Positions 56,507 through 64,000 of a DNA stretch of 64,000 nt are shown here, piece by piece. The stretch is taken from positions 248,001 through 312,000 of the forward strand of contig NZ_MOBP01000023.1 of assembly GCF_003732665.1 (NCBI RefSeq), in the 5' to 3' direction. Position numbers and translations under genes: made by a program. Every line of letters starts with the position of its first letter. Position 1 is the stretch's first letter. Origin of the DNA: Pseudomonas frederiksbergensis. GTDB lineage: Bacteria > Pseudomonadota > Gammaproteobacteria > Pseudomonadales > Pseudomonadaceae. The notes under the pieces are model-generated. The model was given only the letters and a program-made list of their open reading frames with translations, did not search any database and was not told where the DNA came from.

Positions 56507-56929
56507 ATGTCCACGTCCCCTCGCATCATCCACATTGCCGCCGCCCTGTTGATCGGCCCCGACGGTCGCACCTTGCTGGTACGCAAACGCGGCACCGAAG
56601 CCTTCATGCAACCGGGCGGCAAGATCGAAGCCCATGAGCTTCCCGTCCACGCCCTGGCCCGGGAGCTGGAAGAAGAACTGAACCTGGTCATTGATCCGGC
56701 GCAGGCCACTTACCTGGGGCATTTTTCGGCACCGGCCGCTAACGAGCCCGGATTCATCGTACGGGCCGAACTCTTTCTGCTGACCATCGACGAAGACGTC
56801 TGCCCGGCGGCCGAGATCGAAGAGGTGCGCTGGATCGACCCGGCCACCGACGGCCAACTCACGCTGGCGCCATTGACACGGGACGTGATCCTGCCGTTTT
56901 ATCGAGCCTCGTTGACCGCGATCGCCTGA
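56507..56929 (+). CDS. Nudix hydrolase
   Basis: 140 residues with a full Nudix box (GKIEAHELPVHALARELEEEL), which binds Mg2+ and cleaves nucleoside diphosphate-linked substrates. The substrate is not predictable. The LysE gene starts 24 bp downstream, and an acetyltransferase overlaps that, so the three form a probable operon. Confidence 0.9.
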   Translation: MSTSPRIIHIAAALLIGPDGRTLLVRKRGTEAFMQPGGKIEAHELPVHALARELEEELNLVIDPAQATYLGHFSAPAANEPGFIVRAELFLLTIDEDVCPAAEIEEVRWIDPATDGQLTLAPLTRDVILPFYRASLTAIA

Positions 56930-56953
56930 TCAAGACAAGACCAAGGACTGCCC

Positions 56954-57592
56954 ATGATCCCGCTTCAAGACTGGCTGATCTTCGCCGCCGCCGCGTTGCT
57001 GATGGTACTGACGCCGGGGCCGAACATGATTTACCTGATCTCCCGTTCGATCTGTCAGGGGCGCAAGGCCGGGGTGACCTCGTTGCTCGGCGTGGTGGCG
57101 GGATTCTTCGTGCATTTGTTCGCCGCTGCGGCCGGGTTGACCGCGGTGTTCCTGGCGGTGCCGATGGCGTATGAAGTGCTGAAATGGGCGGGCGCCCTGT
57201 ACCTGGTGTGGCTGGCCTGGCAGGCGGTCAGGCCCGGCGCGCGTTCACCGTTCGAGGCCCAGCAGTTGCCGCCGGATTCCTCGCGCAAACTGGTCACCAT
57301 GGGCTTTCTCACCAGCGCCCTGAACCCGAAGATCGCAGTGTTCTATCTCTCGGTGTTTCCGCAATTCATCAGCCCGGAACACGGTTCGGTGTTTACCCAG
57401 AGCATCATTCTCGGCCTGACCCAGATCAGCGTGAGTTTTTGCGTCAACCTGCTGATCGCAATTTTCGCGGCGGGCATCGCCGCGTGGTTCGTCAACAACC
57501 CGACCTGGCTGGCGGTGCAGCGTTATTTCATGGGCTTCGTATTGGCGGCGCTGGCCGTGCGGCTGATGCTTGAGCAGCGCAGGGCGGCATGA
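56954..57592 (+). CDS. LysE-family amino acid exporter
   Basis: 212 residues with six membrane helices and the RhtB/LysE signature LTPGPNMIYLISRSICQGRKAG near the start and GFLTSALNPKIAVFYLSVFPQF in the middle. It exports amino acids or analogues. The stop overlaps the acetyltransferase start (ATGA). Confidence 0.9.
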   Translation: MIPLQDWLIFAAAALLMVLTPGPNMIYLISRSICQGRKAGVTSLLGVVAGFFVHLFAAAAGLTAVFLAVPMAYEVLKWAGALYLVWLAWQAVRPGARSPFEAQQLPPDSSRKLVTMGFLTSALNPKIAVFYLSVFPQFISPEHGSVFTQSIILGLTQISVSFCVNLLIAIFAAGIAAWFVNNPTWLAVQRYFMGFVLAALAVRLMLEQRRAA

Positions 57593-58092
57593 GCATGTGG
57601 ATCGAACGACTGGACGCCAGCCACGCCCTGGATTACCGGGCACTGATGCTCGAAGCCTATGACCTGCATCCGCAAGCCTTCACCTCCAGCGTGCGCGAAC
57701 GTGCCGTGATGCCGCTGAGTTGGTGGGAATCGCGGCTCACCAGCAAGCTGGACGTGGTGTTCGGCGCGTTCGAGGATGGCCGGTTGTCGGGCATCGTCGG
57801 CCTGGCCTTCGAACCCCGGGAAAAGGCCCGGCACAAGGCGACGTTGTTCGGCATGTACGTGTCCGGAAAGGTTCGCCAGCGCGGCCTCGGGTTTGACCTG
57901 GTGCAGGCGGCGCTGGCAGAAGCGCAGAACCATCCGGGCTTGAGGTTGATTCAATTGACCGTGACGGCGGGCAATGAAGCGGCGTTCAAGCTGTACCGGC
58001 GTTGCGGCTTCATCCAGTACGGCCTGGAACCGTTGGCCGTGCGGGTCGGCGAAGACTACTTCGACAAAATCCACATGTGGCGCGAGCTCTAA
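57589..58092 (+). CDS. GNAT-family N-acetyltransferase
   Basis: 167 residues with the acetyl-CoA site VSGKVRQRGLGFDLVQAAL and the C-terminal GNEAAFKLYRRCGF motif. It acetylates a small molecule or protein amine; the substrate is unknown. Coupling to an amino-acid exporter suggests joint disposal of a toxic amine or amino-acid analogue, which is inferred. A second ATG at 57595 is possible. Confidence 0.87.
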   Translation: MSMWIERLDASHALDYRALMLEAYDLHPQAFTSSVRERAVMPLSWWESRLTSKLDVVFGAFEDGRLSGIVGLAFEPREKARHKATLFGMYVSGKVRQRGLGFDLVQAALAEAQNHPGLRLIQLTVTAGNEAAFKLYRRCGFIQYGLEPLAVRVGEDYFDKIHMWREL

Positions 58093-58180
58093 AGATCGCA
58101 GCCTCGTTTCACTCGACAGCTCCTACAGGTGTACGCGAAACCCTGTAGGAGCTGTCGAGTGAAACGAGGCTGCGATCTTT
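58091..58180. terminator. Perfect 39-bp inverted repeat between convergent genes
   Basis: Arms at 58091-58129 and 58142-58180 are exact complements with a 12-nt loop; outer ends are AAA and TTT, with further T after the right arm. It sits between the acetyltransferase stop and the metR stop, so it can act as a bidirectional terminator. Its core (CTCCTACAG) resembles other Pseudomonas dispersed palindromes. Confidence 0.8.
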
Positions 58181-58196
58181 TGATTTGCGCTTTTAG

Positions 58197-59126
58197 TCAG
58201 CGAACGGCGCTGACGCCGTCGAGGGTGGAGAACGACGTGTCTTTCGCCGTCAGCAAGAAATCGCGCATGTACGGCGCATCCAACATGTCTGCGCGAATCC
58301 CCGCGTACAGCGTCGCAAACAACCCTTTCTCCCCCAGCCGCTTGGCCTTCACATAACCCCGTGAGCTGTATTCATGCAGCGCCCAATGGGGCATGCCGCA
58401 TACGCCGCGACCGCTGGCCACCAGTTGCATCATCATCACCGTCAGTTCCGAGGTGCGGACCTGGGCCGGTTCGACGTCGGCCGGCTCCAGGAAGCGGGTG
58501 AAGATGTCCAGCCGATCCCGCTCCACCGGGTAGGTGATCAGGGTTTCGCTGAGCAAATCCTCCGGCACGATGTAGGCCTTGTTGGCCAAACGGTGCTGAT
58601 TGGCCACCGCGAGCATCGCTTCATAGGTGAACAGCGGCACATAAGTGATCCCGGCCAGTTCCAGCGGATCAGAGGTCACCACCAGATCCAGGTCACCCCG
58701 GGCCAGGGCCGGCAGTGGGGCGAAGGAGAAACCCGAAGCCAGGTCGAGTTCGACTTCCGGCCAGGCGTCGCGGAACTGGTCGATGGTCGGCATCAGCCAC
58801 TGAAAACAACTGTGGCACTCGATGGCCATGTGCAAACGCCCAGCGGTGCCACCGGCCAGCCGTGCGATATCGCGCTCGGCGCCACGCAGCAGCGGCAGGG
58901 TGGCGTCGGCCAGTTGCAGCAGGCGCAGACCGGCGCTGGTGAAACGCACCGGTTTGGTCTTGCGCACGAACAACGGCATGCCCATGCGTTCCTCCAGTTC
59001 CTTGAACTGGTGGGACAGCGCCGACTGCGTCAGGTGCAGGCGGTCGGCCGCATCCACCAGGCTATCGGCTTCGCGCAAGGCGTGCAGGGTCTTCAGGTGA
59101 CGGATTTCAAGCACCGGGGGCTCCAT
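58197..59126 (-). CDS. metR: LysR-type regulator MetR
   Basis: 309 residues. The N-terminal LysR helix-turn-helix is LVDAADRLHLTQSALSHQFKELEERMGMPLF, and a periplasmic-binding-like effector domain follows (LHMAIECHSCFQWLMPTIDQFR, typical of MetR). MetR uses homocysteine to activate metE. It is divergent from metE with 95 bp between starts, the standard arrangement. Confidence 0.93.
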   Translation of the reverse strand: MEPPVLEIRHLKTLHALREADSLVDAADRLHLTQSALSHQFKELEERMGMPLFVRKTKPVRFTSAGLRLLQLADATLPLLRGAERDIARLAGGTAGRLHMAIECHSCFQWLMPTIDQFRDAWPEVELDLASGFSFAPLPALARGDLDLVVTSDPLELAGITYVPLFTYEAMLAVANQHRLANKAYIVPEDLLSETLITYPVERDRLDIFTRFLEPADVEPAQVRTSELTVMMMQLVASGRGVCGMPHWALHEYSSRGYVKAKRLGEKGLFATLYAGIRADMLDAPYMRDFLLTAKDTSFSTLDGVSAVR

Positions 59127-59156
59127 GAGGAAAACTTGTGATCAACACGAAAAGGT

Positions 59157-59169
59157 TGAGTTTGTCTCA
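59157..59169. promoter_or_regulatory. Candidate MetR binding site
   Basis: TGAGTTTGTCTCA is an interrupted palindrome (TGAG-5-CTCA) in the metR-metE gap. It fits the spacing of the known MetR pattern TGAA-N5-TTCA with one change per arm. Confidence 0.45.
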
Positions 59170-59221
59170 TGTTGCCCCGGCTGTCGACAATAGGGCCATC
59201 TTTTACAAGGAGAACTTCACC

Positions 59222-61534
59222 ATGGCTCTGGCCCACACACTTGGTTTCCCGCGCATCGGCGCTGACCGCGAACTGAAAAAAGCCCTCGAATCCTACTGGA
59301 AGGGCGATCTCGATCAGGACGCGTTGAAAGCCGTCGGCCGCCAATTGCGCGCCACCCATTGGCAATTGCAGAAAGACGCTGGCATCGATTTGCTGCCGGT
59401 CGGCGACTTCGCCTGGTACGACCAGGTATTGAGCCATTCCCTGGCCTTCGGTGTGGTGCCCGAGCGTTTCAACAGCACCCTGGATGCGAACGCCCAGCCG
59501 ACCCTCGACACCCTGTTCGCCATGGCCCGTGGCGCGACCACCGCCTGCTGCGGTGGTGAACACACTAAAGCGCAATACGCCCAAGAGCTGACCAAGTGGT
59601 TCGACACCAACTACCACTACCTGGTCCCGGAATTCAGTGCTGACCAGCAGTTCAAACTGAGCTGGGAACAGCTGTTCGACGAAGTCGCCGAAGCCAAGGC
59701 CCTGGGCCACAACGTCAAACCGGTGATCATCGGCCCGCTGACTTACCTGTGGCTGGGCAAGGCAAAAGGCAACGACTTCGACAAACTCGAACTGCTGGAA
59801 CGCCTGCTGCCGGTGTACAACGAAATCCTCGGTCGCCTCGCCGAGCAAGGCGTGGAATGGGTGCAGATCGACGAACCGATCCTGACCCTCGACCTGCCCC
59901 AAGCCTGGAAAAGTGCCTTCGAACGCGCCTATCACATCCTTCAATATTCGCCGCTGAAAAAACTCGTGGCGACTTACTTCAGCGGCCTGGAAGACAACCT
60001 CGGCCTGGCCGTCAGCCTGCCGGTGCAAGGCCTGCACATCGATGCGGTGCGGGCGCCGGAGCAACTGGGCCAAGTGCTGGATCGCCTGCCGACCTACAAG
60101 ATTCTGTCGGTCGGTCTGGTCAACGGTCGCAACGTCTGGCGCTGTGAGCTGGAACAGGTGCTGGCGCAACTGCAACCGGCGCAAGAGCGTTTTGGCGACA
60201 ACCTGTGGGTCAGCAGTTCCTGCTCGTTGCTGCACAGCCCGGTGGACCTGGAACGCGAAGACAAACTCGATCCCGAGCTGAAATCCTGGCTGGCCTTCGC
60301 CGTGCAGAAGTGCGGTGAAATCGCTGTGCTGCGCGATGCCCTGAACGATCCGCAGTCGCCCAAGGTGCACGCCGCGTTGGCCGAGAGCCGCGCGATCCAG
60401 GCCAGCCGCGCACAATCCCCGCGTATCCATAAAGCCGAAGTCCAGTCCCGGATTGCCGCCATCGGCGCCCAGGACAGCCAACGCCATTCACCGTTCGCCA
60501 AGCGCATCGAACAACAACGGGCACGCCTGCAACTGCCGGCGTTCCCGACCACCACCATCGGCTCGTTCCCGCAGACCGGTTCGATTCGTCTCGCGCGCCA
60601 GGCGTTCAAGCAAGGCAAGTTGTCGGCCAACGATTACACCGACGCCATGCACAGCGAAATCCGCCACGCGGTGCAAGTCCAGGAACGCCTGGGCCTGGAT
60701 GTGCTGGTGCACGGTGAAGCCGAGCGCAACGACATGGTCGAGTACTTCGCCGAGCAACTGGACGGCTACCTGTTCACCCGTTTCGGATGGGTGCAGAGCT
60801 ACGGTTCGCGATGCGTGAAACCGGCGATCATCTACGGCGACCTGAGCCGCCCGAATGCCATGACCGTTGACTGGATCACTTATGCTCAGAGCCTGACCGA
60901 CAAGGTCATGAAAGGCATGCTCACCGGTCCCGTGACCATGCTGATGTGGTCGTTCCCGCGTGAAGACGTGTCGCGCAAAATCCAGGCGCAACAACTGGCC
61001 CTGGCCCTGCGTGATGAAGTGACGGACCTGGAAAACGCCGGGATCAAGATCGTGCAGATCGATGAAGCGGCATTCCGCGAAGGCCTGCCCCTGCGCCGGG
61101 CGCAATGGCAGGAATACCTCGACTGGGCGGTGGAGGCGTTCCGCTTGACGGCTTCTGGCGTGCGGGACGAAACCCAGATCCATACCCACATGTGCTACAG
61201 CGAATTCAACGACGTGATCAAGGCGATTGCCGACATGGATGCCGATGTGATCACCATCGAAACCTCCCGTTCGGACATGGAATTGCTGGAAGCCTTCGAA
61301 GCCTTCGACTACCCGAACGATATCGGCCCGGGCGTCTACGACATCCACTCGCCACGGGTGCCGGACACGGCGGAGATGGTCAAGTTGATGAGCAAAGCGG
61401 TGAAGCGCATTCCGGCCGAGCGGTTGTGGGTGAATCCGGATTGCGGCTTGAAGACTCGGGCCTGGCCGGAGACGGAAGCGGCGCTGGTGAACATGGTTGC
61501 AGCGGCGCGGCAGTTGCGCAGTCAGTTGGCTTAA
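59222..61534 (+). CDS. metE: Cobalamin-independent methionine synthase
   Basis: 770 residues; transfers a methyl group from 5-methyltetrahydropteroyltriglutamate to homocysteine. Zinc ligands are visible: His656 and Cys658 in HMCYSEF and Cys741 in NPDCGLKTR. Duplicated barrels are present, with ALAHTLGFPRIGADRELKKA at the start and TTTIGSFPQT in the second half. AAGGAG precedes the ATG at 59222; the longer frame from 59138 has no support. Control by the divergent metR is expected. Confidence 0.97.
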   Translation: MALAHTLGFPRIGADRELKKALESYWKGDLDQDALKAVGRQLRATHWQLQKDAGIDLLPVGDFAWYDQVLSHSLAFGVVPERFNSTLDANAQPTLDTLFAMARGATTACCGGEHTKAQYAQELTKWFDTNYHYLVPEFSADQQFKLSWEQLFDEVAEAKALGHNVKPVIIGPLTYLWLGKAKGNDFDKLELLERLLPVYNEILGRLAEQGVEWVQIDEPILTLDLPQAWKSAFERAYHILQYSPLKKLVATYFSGLEDNLGLAVSLPVQGLHIDAVRAPEQLGQVLDRLPTYKILSVGLVNGRNVWRCELEQVLAQLQPAQERFGDNLWVSSSCSLLHSPVDLEREDKLDPELKSWLAFAVQKCGEIAVLRDALNDPQSPKVHAALAESRAIQASRAQSPRIHKAEVQSRIAAIGAQDSQRHSPFAKRIEQQRARLQLPAFPTTTIGSFPQTGSIRLARQAFKQGKLSANDYTDAMHSEIRHAVQVQERLGLDVLVHGEAERNDMVEYFAEQLDGYLFTRFGWVQSYGSRCVKPAIIYGDLSRPNAMTVDWITYAQSLTDKVMKGMLTGPVTMLMWSFPREDVSRKIQAQQLALALRDEVTDLENAGIKIVQIDEAAFREGLPLRRAQWQEYLDWAVEAFRLTASGVRDETQIHTHMCYSEFNDVIKAIADMDADVITIETSRSDMELLEAFEAFDYPNDIGPGVYDIHSPRVPDTAEMVKLMSKAVKRIPAERLWVNPDCGLKTRAWPETEAALVNMVAAARQLRSQLA

Positions 61535-61538
61535 GGAC

Positions 61539-61616
61539 GCCTTCGCGAGCAAGCCCGCTCCCACACTGGATCTGTGAACGACGCAGGACCAATGTGGGAG
61601 CGGGCTTGCTCGCGAA
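61539..61616. repeat. REP pair in outward (reversed) order
   Basis: GCCTTCGCGAGCAAGCCCGC first and TGTGGGAGCGGGCTTGCTCG second, just after the metE stop. It has the same reversed layout as the pair at 44703-44774. Confidence 0.85.
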
Positions 61617-61748
61617 TGAACGATAACGCGGTGCCGAAAATGACCGCTGGGCAATCTTCATCAAACTGTCACGCAACTGTGGCAGCGCGCTTGAACAAAC
61701 TTCATCAGACTCGCGCTCTACTGGGGTTCTGCGTTTCGGTGTTTTTCA

Positions 61749-62768
61749 ATGCGTGTATTTCTATTCCTGGCAGCGCTGCTTTTCAGCCTGCCTTCTTTTG
61801 CGGCATCGCGTTGCGATGTCAATGTCCCGACTGAACATGTCGACCTGGAGCAGGTCAGCCTGGCGTACCAGAGCATTGGCCGTGCCTCTGATCCGGCGTT
61901 ATTGCTGGTGATGGGCCTGGGCGGGCAGTTGATCCACTGGCCGGACGAGGTGGTGGTTGCCTTGTGTCAGCAGGGGTTTCGGGTGATTCGCTACGACAAC
62001 CGGGATGTGGGCCTGTCCACTTGGCGCCAGACCCCGGAAAACGCCAACCTGACCTTTGAAGTGCTGCGCTACAAACTCGGCTTGCCGGTGTCGGCGCCGT
62101 ACTCGTTGACCGACATGGCCGGCGACGCGCTGGGACTGATGGACGCCTTGCACGTTCAGCAATTCCACGTGTTGGGCGCGAGCATGGGCGGGATGATTGC
62201 CCAGCACATGGCGGCCATGGCGCCGCAGCGGGTCGAGAGCCTGACGCTGATCATGACCAGTTCCGGCGCCGAAGGCTTGCCGCCACCGAGTGCGGCGTTG
62301 GTGCAGTTGTTGTCCCGTCGGGGGGCACCGACGCGGGATATCGCGTTGGCCCAGCAAGCCGATTTGCTAGCGGCCTTGGGCAGCCCGTCGGTCAGCGATG
62401 ATCGGCAGGTGCTGTTGCAGCAGGCGGCGGCCTCCTACGACCGGGCCTTCAACCCCGAAGGCGTGAAGCGCCAGATCATGGCGATCCTCGCCGAACCGAG
62501 CCGGGTGGCATTGCTCAACCAGTTGCGCGTGCCGACCCTGGTGGTGCACGGCACGGCGGACCCGTTGTTGCCGGTGATGCACGGCGTACACCTGGCGGCG
62601 CACATTCGCGGCAGTCAGTTGAAACTGATCCCGGGCATGGCCCATCGCTTCCAGGAAGCGTTCAAGGCGCCGTTGCTGGCGGCGGTGTTGCCGTACCTGC
62701 AAACCCACCGTGAAGACACCTCGCATTGGGCGCAGATTGAGCCGGTGGCCAGCCCCAATCTCCTGTAA
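61749..62768 (+). CDS. Secreted alpha/beta hydrolase
   Basis: 339 residues with a signal peptide (VFLFLAALLFSLPSFAAS). The alpha/beta hydrolase core has LLVMGLGGQLIHW (oxyanion region), the nucleophile elbow GASMGGM, the acid in VVHGTADPLLP and a histidine near PGMAHRFQ. The substrate is unknown. It probably acts in the periplasm. Confidence 0.87.
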   Translation: MRVFLFLAALLFSLPSFAASRCDVNVPTEHVDLEQVSLAYQSIGRASDPALLLVMGLGGQLIHWPDEVVVALCQQGFRVIRYDNRDVGLSTWRQTPENANLTFEVLRYKLGLPVSAPYSLTDMAGDALGLMDALHVQQFHVLGASMGGMIAQHMAAMAPQRVESLTLIMTSSGAEGLPPPSAALVQLLSRRGAPTRDIALAQQADLLAALGSPSVSDDRQVLLQQAAASYDRAFNPEGVKRQIMAILAEPSRVALLNQLRVPTLVVHGTADPLLPVMHGVHLAAHIRGSQLKLIPGMAHRFQEAFKAPLLAAVLPYLQTHREDTSHWAQIEPVASPNLL

Positions 62769-63159
62769 CCCGCCAATCCCCTTGTGGGAGCGGGCTTGCT
62801 CGCGAAAGCGGTCTACCTGCCCATCGATGCTGACTGACACACCCCGAACCCTGTAGGAGCGAAGCTTGCTCGCGAAAGCGGTGTGTCAGCCAACATCCAT
62901 GTTGAATGTGATGGCCTCTTCGCGAGCAAGCTCTGCTCCTACAGGGTGGCGGTGTGTCAGGCGACATCCATGTTGAATGTGATGGCCTCTTCGCGAGCAA
63001 GCTCTGCTCCTACAGGGTGGCGGTGTGTCAGGCGACATTCATGTTGAATGTGATGGCCTCTTCGCGAGCAAGCTTTGCTCCTACAGGGGAGGTGTGGAGG
63101 CCGGGCCGTCGGGTGTATTGTTCGAGCTTTCCGGCGCAAAACAGCCTGCGAGGTCTGCG
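62769..63159. other. Intergenic region made of REP sequences
   Basis: The 391 bp contain a single REP, then a REPIN whose right half is present three times, and about 70 bp upstream of the DsbA-family gene. Open frames through the repeats are not genes. Confidence 0.8.
62783..63088. repeat. REP/REPIN cluster with three tandem right halves (71-bp period)
   Basis: A single REP begins at 62783 and a REPIN left arm follows near 62851. The right half, with AACATCCATGTTGAATGTGA and GCAAGCTCTGCTCCTACAGG, recurs so that ACAGGG falls at 62941, 63012 and 63083, exactly 71 bp apart. Confidence 0.9.
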
Positions 63160-63825
63160 ATGAGTAATTCCCTGAAAATCGATTTTGTCAGCGATGTGTC
63201 GTGCCCCTGGTGCGTGGTCGGGCTGTACGGCTTGACCAAGGCGCTGGATTTGCTGGGCGACGAGGTGCAGGCCGAGATCCGTTTCCAGCCGTTCGAGCTG
63301 AACCCGAACATGGGTCCCGACGGCCAGAACATCACCGAACACATCAGCGAAAAGTACGGCTCCACCCCCGAACAATCGCAGACAAACCGCGAGATGATCC
63401 GCGCCCGTGGCGCCGAGGTCGGGTTTGCCTTTCGCACCGACGGCAACAGCCGCATCTACAACACCTTCGACGCCCATCGCTTGCTCTACTGGGCCGGGTT
63501 GGAAGGGCTGCAGTTCAATCTGAAAGAAGCGTTGTTCAAGGCGTACTTCACCGACGGCGGCAATCCTTCCAATCATCAACAACTGGCGCAGATCGCCGAA
63601 AGCGTGGGGCTGGACCGGCAGCGGGCCGAGGCAATTCTGGCGTCGGATGAATACACCCAGGAAGTGAAAGAAGAAGAGCAGTTGTGGCTGTCCCGCGGCG
63701 TGAGTTCGGTGCCGACGGTGGTGTTCAACGGGCAATACGCGGTCACGGGCGGGCAACCGGTGGAGACGTTTGTCGGGGCGATCCGGCAGATCATGAGCGA
63801 GGCCAAGGGCGGGAAAGTAAGCTGA
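63160..63825 (+). CDS. DsbA-family oxidoreductase (FrnE-like)
   Basis: 221 residues with a thioredoxin fold and active site SCPWC (Cys15, Cys18), followed by the FrnE/2-hydroxychromene-carboxylate isomerase-like helical insert (FQPFELNPNMGP, NTFDAHRLLYWA, VSSVPTVVFNGQYAVTGGQP). There is no signal peptide, so it is cytoplasmic. The open frame extends upstream into REP sequence (63025), but the protein family starts at 63160. Confidence 0.9.
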   Translation: MSNSLKIDFVSDVSCPWCVVGLYGLTKALDLLGDEVQAEIRFQPFELNPNMGPDGQNITEHISEKYGSTPEQSQTNREMIRARGAEVGFAFRTDGNSRIYNTFDAHRLLYWAGLEGLQFNLKEALFKAYFTDGGNPSNHQQLAQIAESVGLDRQRAEAILASDEYTQEVKEEEQLWLSRGVSSVPTVVFNGQYAVTGGQPVETFVGAIRQIMSEAKGGKVS

Positions 63826-63846
63826 TCCTGCGACGAGTGCAGTCCC

Positions 63847-63935
63847 TGTGGGAGCGGGCTTGCTCGCGAAGGCGGCGTGTCAGTCGACAACCCTGTAGCT
63901 GACACATCGCCTTCGCGAGCAAGCCCGCTCCCACA
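63847..63935. repeat. REPIN
   Basis: Inverted REP pair of the TGTGGGAGCGGGCTTGCTCG subtype between the DsbA-family gene and the gene at the right edge. Confidence 0.9.
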
Positions 63936-63957
63936 GGGGATTTGGGTGATGGCTTGA

Positions 63958-64000
63958 TCAGCGCACGATTTTGTCCACATGTATCCCCAGTTTTTTCAGG
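63958..64000 (-). CDS. C-terminal end of an unidentified gene (runs off window)
   Basis: Reading leftwards on the minus strand from the edge, the frame ends LKKLGIHVDKIVR then TGA at 63958-63960, right after a REPIN. The codon use is plausible, but 13 residues are too few to name it, and another frame cannot be excluded. Confidence 0.4.
   Translation of the reverse strand, partial: LKKLGIHVDKIVR

Noticed and set aside
63025..63159. Extended N-terminus of the DsbA-family protein
   Set aside because: This part is translated REP sequence; the conserved protein begins at 63160.

Overview
The window is chromosomal DNA of a Pseudomonas, most likely of the P. fluorescens complex. Support comes from high GC, dense REP/REPIN palindromes with a RAYT transposase, a gcd-oprB glucose module, metR-metE, an FMN-dependent GltB-like protein and typical protein sequences. 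No rRNA, tRNA, CRISPR, prophage or integrase was recognised.

Layout. 1-2.4 kb: start of glucose dehydrogenase (gcd, cut by the window edge) and an OprB-type sugar porin. 2.7-9.9 kb: a minus-strand amino-acid catabolic operon (BenE-family transporter, FAD oxidase, Rid protein, threonine-synthase-like enzyme, SHMT) opposite a MocR-type regulator; the gap between them holds five copies of a 12-bp operator-like element. 10-12.5 kb: VF530 protein, Pr6Pr membrane protein, and a YqjH/YqjI-like ferric-siderophore reductase and PadR repressor pair. 12.9-20.0 kb: a CS1/CFA-I (alternate chaperone-usher) pilus operon with two pilins, two tip adhesins and the decayed tail of a third pilin. 20.0-25.0 kb: a 1646-residue toxin-like protein with LRRs and a C-terminal NEL-type E3 ubiquitin ligase domain. 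25.2-28.3 kb: a class A penicillin-binding protein. 28.4-30.0 kb: five tandem 173-bp REPIN units beside a RAYT. 30.3-33 kb: an APC permease with terminator and an OpgC-family membrane protein.

33.1-41.1 kb: a tight plus-strand operon encoding a GtrII-like glycosyltransferase, GtrA, a HAD-UbiA fusion, DprE1-like and DprE2-like enzymes, a flippase-like membrane protein and a GT39-like glycosyltransferase. Together these resemble a polyprenyl-phosphate D-arabinofuranose pathway with its own transfer enzymes, and this is the best candidate for an undescribed glycan system in the window. 41-46 kb: GltB-like FMN protein, LuxR regulator, nitrilase-family hydrolase and APC permease.

46.3-56.4 kb: a five-gene minus-strand signalling operon (REC-PAS-GGDEF-EAL, REC-GGDEF-EAL, diheme cytochrome c peroxidase, membrane histidine kinase, REC-histidine kinase), divergent from a REC protein with a degenerate HD-GYP domain. 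The two GGDEF-EAL proteins show complementary loss of active-site residues. 56.5-64 kb: Nudix hydrolase, LysE exporter, GNAT acetyltransferase, metR-metE, a secreted alpha/beta hydrolase, a DsbA-family oxidoreductase and the last codons of an unidentified minus-strand gene.
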